NCBI GenBank assembly: GCA_019244295.1
Contig: JAFASX010000062.1
Span: forward strand, 1-57,607
Length of the DNA stretch: 57,607 nt
Direction: 5' to 3'
From: Pseudonocardia sp.
Lineage (GTDB): Bacteria; Actinomycetota; Actinomycetes; Mycobacteriales; Pseudonocardiaceae
Shown: positions 56,001 through 57,607 of the stretch, piece by piece
Position numbering within the stretch: the first letter of the stretch is position 1
Layout of the letters: each line of letters opens with the position of its first letter
Made by a program: the position numbers and the translations under genes
The notes under the pieces: generated by a model
What the model was told of the DNA's origin: nothing
The model's database searches: none
What the model saw: only the letters and a program-made list of their open reading frames with translations

Positions 56001-56076
56001 CGTCGCGGGCCTGGGCCAGATCCACAGTGACCCGACGGAGGTAGGTACGAAGCTTGTCCTCGTTCACGCTCGCCAC
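32026..56076 (-). CDS. Giant type I PKS with five modules
   Basis: About 8,016 aa. A docking helix ([20 protein letters not shown]) is followed by five complete extension modules. M1: KS-AT-KR-ACP. M2: KS-AT-KR-ACP. M3: KS-AT-DH-ACP without KR. M4: KS-AT-KR-ACP. M5: KS-AT-DH-ER-KR-ACP. A C-terminal docking tail ends [13 protein letters not shown]. The ATs of M1, M2, M3 and M5 are malonyl-type (GHSIGE and HAFH); the M4 AT is methylmalonyl-type (GHSQGE and YASH). The start chosen is the GTG at 56076, with GGGAG five bases upstream; an ATG at 56118 is possible but has a weaker ribosome site. No loading domain is present, so an upstream PKS outside the window must feed M1. It is an unusually long bacterial reading frame with no break. 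The M2 KR-ACP linker carries a 58-bp palindrome. Confidence 0.95.
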   Translation of the reverse strand: MASVNEDKLRTYLRRVTVDLAQARDELRAVRERDREHIAIIGIGCRYPGGVRSPEDLWDLVRSGTDAIGELPADRGWDLGALAGHQGGFLTGAGEFDAAMFGISPREALAMDPQQRILLETTWETLERARLDIAALRGTRTGVFVGASPSGYGAGAGGGDSGESAEQDDYTGHLLTGGSGAVLSGRISYVLGLEGPSLTIDTACSSSLVTLHLAVQALRRDECTLALAGGVTVMAMPTAFEEFAKQGGLAPDGRCRAFAEEASGTGWGEGVGMLALRRLSDARRDGNPVLAVIRGSAVNSDGASNGLTAPNERSQRRVLEQALLAAGLSAVDVDAVEAHGTGTTLGDPIEAHALLATYGKGRPAGRPLWLGSIKSNIGHTQAAAGVAGVIKMVQALRHGELPRTLHAERPTSQVDWTAGAVELLTEARPWPDTGIPRRAGVSAFGVSGTNAHVILESAAVSVSPRSAKPTTEEPAGPVAWVLSGRTHGAIARQAERLHEYLTARPELNSAEVGFALATTRAALPHRAAVVGRRGDELLTGLRALADDTPSALVVPPSVVAGGKLALLFSGQGAQRLGAGRVLDTELPAFRVAFDAACEHLDPLLEHRIRAVLFAEEGSAEAELLDRTEYTQAVLFAVEVALYRVLEGYGVRPDFLLGHSIGELAAAHVADVFSLPDACRLVAARGRLMGSVTRDGAMVSIAASEAEVAALLDDTCVEIAAVNGPRSMVVSGDANAVGDVARRADQAGYRTRRLRVSHAFHSIHMESVLAEFREVAASVEYRGELRIPVVSNVTGQLAAPGELTSPDYWVRHMRQTVRFADGVATLRAAGARRFVELGPDAVLTSAVDQCLDNTPALVFSVLRRDHEESTALPAALARLHGVGVAVDWRAVFDGVGASGQPVDLPTYAFERDTYWLRPAEATTTAERGLGEALAGTTPAEVAGVLGANAEQERALEVALPLLTQWAHERDTAAEVASWRYHVTWRPLPNPTGSLTGTWVLLGPEGIDDATVASLAGGMRAAGADPVVVTVPMPIDDPSALAERVETALGDRAPAGLLSLLALDLRAHPVDPSVPAGLVANTALARFDLDIPIWFATSGALSVGPADPLRHPEAAMTWGFGHVVALENPGLFGGLVDLPATVDERAARRVAACLTDRTEARVAVRGSGVRGARLVRAGYPVPKVGGWTDGTTLITGGSGALAGHVARRLAAEGAGHLLLVSRRGTDAPGAAELQRELTARGAEVSFAACDTAERDALAAVLDAVPAERPLRAVVHTAGVLDDGVLDTLTPQRLAAVVRPKVATAIHLDELTRDADLDAFVLFSSLAATFGSSGQANYAAANAQLDALARRRRAQGLPATCIAWGPWAGGGMAGDPVVAARLRRVGTPAMPPELAGTALLQAVAASRTGGAEPYEAVVIADINWSRFAGAGLPEATRTFLWLIPELPAQPEASSTTDGLTTELDGLETARRLERLTELVRAHAAAVLGHPAPDHIDITQSFRENGFDSLTAVEFRNALGATTGLRLPATLVFDYPSPAELSRYLDEELTGARPSVEAGPAAVNDSADSEANPIAIVGIGCRFPGGVRTPEEFWALIADEVDTLGPFPTDRGWEVFDKAVRDDGAHVEYAREGGFLTDAANFDAAFFGISPREALAMDPQQRLLLQTSWEALERAGIDPATLRGQPVGVFFGTNGQDYPTLLAHAQDDLGGHAGTGNAASVFSGRVAYALGLQGPALTVDTACSASLVALHLACESVRRGECTLALAGGATVMCTPSAYAEFARQGGLAGDGRCKPFAAAADGTGWGEGVGVLAVERLSEAQRLGHPVLALVRGSAVNSDGASNGLTAPHGPSQQRVITDALTRAGLRTHDIDVVEAHGTGTTLGDPIEAQALLATYGRDRDPARPLLIGSVKSNFGHTQAAAGVASVIKMVLAMRAGLAPRSLHVDAPTPHVDWASGAVRVLAAAERWPRRDDAPRRAAVSAFGVSGTNVHAILEAPVAASEAALQPPEPTADDEPATWLLSGVDEEAVTRQAAGLLDYLNGAAVPWRVGEVAAGLIGRTAFGHRAALTGRRGELLAGLRALAAGEPGPARGSARGSGRLGVLFPGQGAQRPGMGRQLYTSSAVFADAFDEVCAQLDAHLRRPLAEVMFDTESGVTLNRTEFAQPALFAVEVALYRMLADVGIRADFLAGHSIGEIVAAHVAGLLSLPAAAELVAARGRLMQALPAGGAMVAVRAAEDEVAPLLAGLPVDLAAVNGPRSVVLSGDVAAVNQLAERLTQAGHRTMTLRVSHAFHSRLMEPMLDEFRAVVVRLEFGEPSLPIVSNVTGRLADPAQLRTADYWVRHVRCAVRFGDGLSALAEHGVTRFVEAGPGGGLSAMVRESLPEGEVVALSMLRTLDDEPARVRDALARLYVHGVAVDWAKLAGGGRRHISLPTYPFRAERFWPRLASDTAHAGRADDRFWRSVATAADTGDSEAADNLARTLRLEDETQRSALRELLPALSSWHQAQTKREWIGQLRYRVGWQPLGTPRPAMLSGRWLLLAPVGEADTLADALARHGAEVMRCELAAVIGRAELAALLLGQLEPVRGVVCLATSGVAQGDPVPAELHRVLTVVQALGDANVAAPLWCATRGAVSVGRSDAPVDPAQASVWGFGRVAALEYPDRWGGLIDLPGVLDGRAEARLAAVLAGAFSGEDQIAIRGAGCLGRRLSRDSQDAKPEGTWAPSGTVLVTGGTGGIGAHVARWLAGLGAPNLLLTSRRGESAPGAAELRAELEAVGSRVTLAACDVTDRAAVAALLTRLRETGEPVRAVFHAAGLVDATRIADITPAGLSSLVAAKTAGATHLDELCGELDAFVLFSSVASAWGSGGQSGYAAANAFLDGLAARRRAQGLPATSVAWGPWADGGMAATEGAKDRLRRQGLRLLAPADALAALGAAIASSEPTPIVADVDWNRFLPAFTIARPSSLLPVSGEYGYSPTPHSRGVELATGRTESERRRVLLDLVRTQAASVLGHIDPAAVPADSPFHALGFDSLTSVEFRNQLADRTGLELPVSLVFDFPTPQALSEHLLGLLSLTASAAAATASTAELASPSAAETAETKDDPIVIVGMACRFPGDVRTPEAFWEMLVAGGDMISGFPTDRGWDLDGIDDPARQPGSGYARGGGFLHDVGEFDAPFFNMSPREALATDPQQRLVLETAWEAMERAGIDPSTLRGSDTAVYIGAGTSGYGVGVVDLPPGVEGYLMTGGAGSVLSGRVSYTFGFEGPAITVDTACSSSLVALHLASRALAAGETSLALAGGVTVMATPGAFVEFSRQGGLAEDGRCKPFAAAADGTGWAEGVGLLLIERLSNARRRGHPVLAVILGSAVNSDGASNGLTAPNGPSQQRVIHSALTQARLSPADVDVVEAHGTGTVLGDPIEAEALLATYGRDRDPESPLWLGSVKSNIGHTQAAAGVAGVMKMVLAMRHGLLPRTLHVDAPSPHVRWTDGVIRLLEQPQVWDASARPRRAAVSAFGVSGTNAHVVLEAPADEVTESPASSDDGTTLLAAPVSGRSAEALQANATCLADHLDGHAELAARDVAFSLATGRAAFEHRAVVLGRTRDELVAGLRTVAAGERSPKVTRGEATGTRTVAFVYSGQGAQRVGMARGLYSTYRVFADAFDEVCAHVNAHLPWPLADVVFGTGSQPPDVEATLNRTEFTQPALFAVEVALHRLLTEHGVHPMFLSGHSIGELTAAHLAGILDLADAASLVVARAQLMQTLPEGGAMAALEATEDEVARLLDGWVTLAGIAAVNGPESVVVSGAEEAVESLAAQVKAMGRKTQRLRVSHAFHSPLMEPMLARFREVAEQVTFHAPTLPVLSNLSGGIAGGELCTADYWVAHVRGAVRFADGMRALADAGVDTFLEVGPDAVLTTSIGSSIGQPPVDEPLIAPTLRRDREDVDAFTTALARLHAHGVSVDWTPMFADSRTARVDLPTYAFRRRRYWLTPSFEALGDPVAVGQRPIGHPLLAAEVALAGSGGAVFTQRISLATHPWLAGHVVGGQVLFPGTAFVELALLLGDQVGLPRVEELVLEAPLVLAPDAPVRLQATVGAPDGTGARPLTVYSCVEGHDWTRHAQGLLTSAAHPSALDGTDNQWPPAGAEPVAEDEVADIYRWFAERGVDYAPPFCGLRAVWRRGDELFAEVAPPDGQLDVAGFGLHPALLDAGLHALAFGGGQGRSLPYSWTGVQLHATGASALRVRLAETQRPGTFAIAVSDPRGEPVLTADALVLRAALIPDTSQAVVAFAPVRDNATFAGRRQVRADGAAQPVAGNKLAARLAGLAEPEQLETLLSIVRDAAARVLEYADGGEIEPKRPFKDLGFTSLTAVELRNTLTETTGLRLPATLIFDYPTPVALARSLRGELLGLEEPVTAPPVAGVSGDDPIVIVGMGCRYPGGANSPAQLWAMVADGVDAICSLPPDRGWDLENLYHPDPDVPGTCYAREGGFLHEASLFDPGFFGISPREAIAMDPQQRLLLEISWEALERAGIDPHTLRGSRTGVFAGITYQDYSNMLLAGADSFEGMLGTGNSPSVLSGRIAYTLGLEGPAVSVDTACSSSLVALHWAVHSLRHGDCELALAGGVTVMATPGSLIDFSRQRALAADGRSRAFSAAADGASWGEGAGMLVLERLSNAQRNGHSVLAVVRGSAVNSDGASNGLTAPNGPSQQRVIWQALASAGLSPAEVDAVEAHGTGTTLGDPIEAQALLATYGRDRAGAEPLWLGTIKSNMGHPQAAAGVAGVIKMVQALRYGVLPKTLHVEQPSPHIDWDSGQVRLLTEARSWLSAGRPRRAGVSSFGMSGTNAHVILEESREPEPARDETQALTRPFLISARTELALAARAAALLPLIEAGTDLGDLSFSLAGVGAGFERRAVVLAEGPDQLAIALRELAGDEPGEDVVTGEADLAGKVVFVFPGQGSQWAGMASELMASAPVFAESMRACFAALAPHIDWSPTDVLAGEPDAPPLERVDVVQPLLFAVMVSMAALWRSFGVQPAAVLGHSQGEIAAAHVAGALSLSDAAQVVALRSRALGALAGAGGMVSVALAEPEVAELLADWTGRVSVAAVNGPRATVVAGDADALDELVARCERDGIRARRVPVDYASHTAHVERIEADLARLLAGIQPRTGDVPFWSTVTDGWLDPAELDAGYWYRNLRSCVRFASGTSALLRAGYDTFIELGGHPVLGMAIQDTAEQLELELEPAVLGSLRRDQGSFGRFLRSLAEAYVRGVPVDFGPALAGRRVELPTYPFQRKRYWPTITPVTLDGAPVGDAAATDAVSQVFWSMVDPPGELAHQLGVAEETPLRSVLPVLSVWRREQQQRHTVRSWRYRVRWQPLAEQTGPVPGGTWLAAVPASLDGDEWIDSLLARLRDAGMAVVPFAVDGEDRAGLAARLAALPTENTGSAAGVLCLLATDERPDVREPDLPSGLVALLTLVQALDDAGLSAPLWCLTRGAVAATAADRVTSVPQALAWGFGRVVALENPARWGGLVDLPERIDRRVAARLARAITGPDDEDQLCVRPAGIFARRLVRAATTEASARWTPSGTVLITGGTGALGSRLARRIAAEGSAHLLLLSRRGPSADGAAELMAELTAAGSSATVVACDVTDRAAVAQVLAEIPESRPLTAVVHTAGVLRDGIVDALTPEQLATVIRPKLTSALILHELTRELSLDAFILFSSTAGTWGGPGQANYAAANAALDALAEYRAGLGLAATSLAWGPWADEGMAVALVERQRRGGIHALAPELAVDVLFAAAGAGEPTMTVAGVDWQRYAPAFTGPRPSPLLSELPEVRAALAAAPVSTALEQQDGSAFARRIAGLSGAGRERAVLDLVRAQAALVLGHDGIDAVEPRRAFSDLGFDSLSAVDFRNRLGASTGLRLPSTMIFDYPTPVALARFVRGELGESPQPATPPEPTAAEPSTAVDPVVVVGMSCRFPGGVSSPEQLWELLAEGRDAIAPLPTDRGWPLEALFDADPDSTGTSYAREGGFLTDASAFDAAFFGINPREALAMDPQQRLALECAWEALERASIDPSSVRGSDTGVFVGSNGQDYTTLLVASSDATEGYLMTGNAASVLSGRIAYTLGAEGPAVTVDTACSSSLVALHWAVQSLRRGECSLALAGGVTVMATPGSLVEFSRQRGLAADGRCKAFAEAADGTGWSEGVGMLVVERLSDARRLGHPVLAVVRGSAINQDGASNGLTAPNGPSQQRVITRALADAGVSASEVDAVEAHGTGTVLGDPIEAQALLATYGRDRAEPLYLGSIKSNIGHTQAAAGVAGVIKMVEAVRRGALPRTLHVDAPSSHVDWSVGAVELLTHAREWPVVDRARRTGVSSFGISGTNAHIIIEQAPAVEAEPVAQRPAGAVVPWVVSGADPAAASANLARLAGIDADPIDVGWSLATTRAALPRRVVVLGASRDELCHAAPVASGRAGGEGRVAVVFSGQGAQRVGMGRALVARFPAFADVFSEILDLYDAEMREALLDERVNDTQFAQPGLFAFEVACYRLLESWGVHPEMLAGHSIGELTAAYLAGVWSLEDACRLVIARGQLMGSLPTGGAMVALHGSEPAVREILTEGVSIAAVNGPNAVVISGAETDVLAIAEAWPGKTTRLRVSHAFHSALMEPMLAPFRAVAETLSYREPALPVISNVTGQVADQLTDPEYWVRHAREAVRFADGVTALLDREINTIVEVGPRAALSGAVTEMVGDRKVTVAPLGRDEDEVRAALGGAARLWVSGVDIDWTRMFTGLAPRRVDLPTYAFQRERFWPSAPAVAELGDVSAAGLTRAEHPLLGAVVGLADGGWVLSGRLDLLAQPWLADHVVLGSVLFPGTAFVELALRAGELVGCDTVDELTLAAPLVLPEYGGVQLQVAVAEREIRIHSRAAEFPEWTLHATGSLTHAADPVDTAWAASWPPPGAQPIDITHFYDNYALGGFDYGPVFRGLTAAWRGGSEVYLDVALPDHVAVRDFGVHPALLDAALQALLFVSEGGSRVPFSWQGVTLGRVGADRLRVRLRTAPNSIDTIVLTATDATGELVLDAAGVLMRAISPDQLPAPGPREPLLALDWRPVELASPVTPAHWAVLGEDVFGLGIEPSSNGAVPDYLALTVSGGDEREQLARVLGLVQRWLTDDALAAAHLVVVTRDAVGLDDGTRVGPAAVDVAGAGVWGLVRSVASENPGRVTLIDSDAESLGLLPAVLTAGLGQVALRAGQCWTPGLTRVTAPAAPAAPAWSVRSDELALPDGLWAARCGETGSVADIELVPAGEPEPLAPGQVRIAMRAVGVNFRDVLSVLGMYPGQLAPLGLEGAGVVTEVGPGVDEFVVGDRVLGMFPAALGSSAVADARLLAAMPAGWSFTDGASVPIVFLTAFYALRDLAELKAGERVVIHAAAGGVGMAAVALARHWGAHVLATASPAKQPVLRELGIAEADIASSRDGRFEQVFGLADVVLDSLAGELVDASLRLLSPGGRFVEMGKTDVRDPAQVAADHGVHYRAFDLVEAGPERLREMLAEIMALLGSGAIAPIPVTVFEAGRVRDAFRYMAAARHVGKVVIRIPRPITGPVLITGGTGGIGSAVAKHLVTAHGVRDLVLLSRRGEAPALRRELEAAGAMVRLVACDVTDRVGLADVINRVGELGAVIHTAGVVDDATITGLTPARLDRVLAPKLTGARLLDELTRDHDLSHFMVFSGAAGLLGGPGQGNYAAANTALDGFIRARHAAGRPATALAWGPWTAEFGMTSALTDADIARMRRGGMPPLTEAEGLALFDAALASPRAELVPMKVDLATVRNTPEAVPPLFHSLVQRLERRARAASGLLLPTESLGEWLARLNPPEQRETVLRVVVDEVAAVLGHGSADRIDPERSFSELGFDSLTAVELRNRLSAVTGKRLPSTLIFDYPTSVDLADHLLAELAPKQQLTTTAALSEIDRLEAVLASVQTHNGDRQEISRRLRNLVSAWVSADQDRGPEDMKIESASADELFALLDSELES
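32270..38212 (-). other. PKS module 5: KS-AT(malonyl)-DH-ER-KR-ACP
   Basis: KS Cys near 37694; AT GHSIGE near 36420 and SHAFHS near 36140; [12 protein letters not shown] near 35515 and LLDAALQ near 35055; ER with [14 protein letters not shown] near 34120 and [12 protein letters not shown] near 33815; KR loop TGGTGGIGS near 33283 with VVDDA; ACP Ser ([11 protein letters not shown]) near 32385. The KR has FSGAAG where most have FSS. Predicted: fully reduced acetate unit. Confidence 0.87.
34301..34327. repeat. 9-bp tandem repeat, three copies, in a PKS linker
   Basis: GCGGGAGCG is repeated three times head to tail, encoding an Ala/Pro-rich stretch ([10 protein letters not shown]) just before the module 5 ER. 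The copy number could vary by slippage without breaking the frame. Confidence 0.75.
38270..42827 (-). other. PKS module 4: KS-AT(methylmalonyl)-KR(B)-ACP
   Basis: KS Cys near 42310; [14 protein letters not shown] near 40965 and VDYASHT near 40672, the methylmalonyl pattern; KR loop TGGTGALGS near 39315, with VLRDG in place of LDD, still B-type by the retained second Asp; Ser/Tyr/Asn intact; ACP Ser ([11 protein letters not shown]) near 38393. Predicted: methyl-branched unit with a hydroxyl. Confidence 0.86.
42895..46785 (-). other. PKS module 3: KS-AT(malonyl)-DH-ACP, no KR
   Basis: KS Cys near 46270; AT GHSIGE near 44900 and SHAFHS near 44602. The DH has [10 protein letters not shown] near 43963 and LLDAGLH near 43475, so the His/Asp pair is intact; the usual YGPxF reads YAPPF. 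After the DH fold the sequence passes through a linker of roughly 60-70 aa directly into the ACP ([11 protein letters not shown] near 42995), with no KR. A DH has no substrate unless a KR acts from another module, so a keto group is the simplest prediction. Confidence 0.87.
46880..51372 (-). other. PKS module 2: KS-AT(malonyl)-KR(A)-ACP
   Basis: KS Cys near 50863 in DTACSAS, where the others have CSSS; AT GHSIGE near 49510 and SHAFHS near 49212; KR loop [12 protein letters not shown] near 47885 with intact Ser/Tyr and no LDD (LVDATRIAD), with Trp in ASAWGSGGQ, so A-type. The KR-ACP linker is short and is mostly encoded by the 58-bp palindrome. ACP Ser ([11 protein letters not shown]) near 46995. 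Confidence 0.85.
47133..47190. repeat. 58-bp near-perfect palindrome inside PKS coding sequence
   Basis: The arms 47133-47154 and 47169-47190 are perfect 22-bp reverse complements. The centre holds the perfect 10-bp palindrome GGCTATAGCC (47157-47166). Only two base pairs (47155/47168 and 47156/47167) fail, so 27 of 29 pairs match. Each arm is itself a smaller hairpin (CTCCCC with GGGGAG). The palindrome is in frame and encodes [18 protein letters not shown], replacing most of the usual KR-ACP linker of module 2. Confidence 0.95.
51440..55975 (-). other. PKS module 1: KS-AT(malonyl)-KR(B)-ACP
   Basis: KS Cys (DTACSSS) near 55465; AT GHSIGE near 54100 and SHAFHS near 53808; KR cofactor loop near 52495 reading TGGSGALAG, where the last Gly of the usual TGGTGALG is Ala; VLDDG marks a B-type KR; ACP Ser ([11 protein letters not shown]) near 51563. 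The KS carries a small Gly/Ser/Glu-rich insertion ([19 protein letters not shown]) not seen in the other KS domains here. Predicted: acetate unit with a hydroxyl, if the KR is active. Confidence 0.85.
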
Positions 56077-56389
56077 GCGCGCTCCCGTTTGCGCTCGTCG
56101 GTGCACTCGTCTGGACATCGAGTAACCCGCGCACCGGCGCGGCGGGCCAACGGTGTGCTCAAGCTGGTCAAGCCCGGCCCGATGTCTTCGGTCGCGGCCA
56201 CCGGATCCACGACTTCATCCGCCGCCTAACCTAAGACGGCGCCCGCTTGGGTAGTCACCAGATCAGCCAGGCGATGCCCGGAAGCCAGGTTCACCCAGGT
56301 TCGTTTGAGGCCCTCTGTTCTGGAAAGACCACGAGCATGGCGGTGACAGCGCGCCGGTGCGGTGTACCCATCGTTCCCGCGCATCGGGT
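56077..56389. other. Leader region of the giant PKS gene
   Basis: 313 bp between the monooxygenase stop and the giant PKS start, both on the minus strand. GGGAG near 56082-56086 is the ribosome-binding site for the GTG start. No confident promoter is seen. It could hold the PKS promoter, or the PKS may be read from further upstream. Confidence 0.45.

Positions 56390-57607
<1,218 letters not shown>

Noticed and set aside
56077..56118. Upstream ATG start for the giant PKS
   Set aside because: The extra 14 residues are basic and not part of the docking helix. The GTG at 56076 has a better ribosome-binding site. The choice is not certain.

Overview
The window is high-GC DNA of an actinomycete, probably a Pseudonocardiales-like or other antibiotic-producing genus; the sequence does not settle the genus. 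It is dominated by a modular type I polyketide synthase (PKS) locus read on the minus strand, bounded by transposase sequences at both window edges.

Layout, left to right. 1-1066: decayed IS30-family transposase (+). 1067-3279: a mostly non-PKS stretch with a Fe/Mn superoxide dismutase, a small overlapping hypothetical gene and short decayed fragments. 3280-4509: macrolide-type glycosyltransferase. 4506-29966: three PKS genes. 29967-32025: an island with a sugar-nucleotide epimerase/dehydratase, flanked by a decayed copy of a PKS C-terminal docking tail. 32026-56076: a giant five-module PKS gene of about 8,016 aa. 56390-57163: the C-terminal part of a FAD aromatic-type monooxygenase. 57179-57607: the end of an IS701-family element that appears to cut the monooxygenase.

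In transcription order (right to left) the PKS proteins carry ten extension modules: M1 KS-AT-KR-ACP; M2 KS-AT-KR-ACP; M3 KS-AT-DH-ACP with no KR; M4 KS-AT(methylmalonyl-type)-KR-ACP; M5 KS-AT-DH-ER-KR-ACP; M6 and M7 KS-AT-KR-ACP; M8 KS-AT-KR-ACP; M9 KS-AT(methylmalonyl-type)-DH-ER-KR-ACP; M10 KS-AT(non-canonical)-KR-ACP-TE. The module order matches gene order, and head and tail docking sequences are visible on successive proteins. The giant protein begins with a docking segment and an extension KS, so the loading module and any earlier modules lie outside the window. The expected product is a polyol chain with two fully reduced positions and one unreduced keto position, released by the TE and presumably glycosylated by the adjacent glycosyltransferase. 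The sugar epimerase could help supply the sugar, and the monooxygenase, if it ever worked, would have been a tailoring oxygenase.

The most unusual features are a 58-bp near-perfect palindrome inside the M2 KR-ACP linker, the DH-without-KR module M3, the decayed duplicate of the M5 docking tail beside the epimerase, and the unusual AT and KR motifs of the terminal module.
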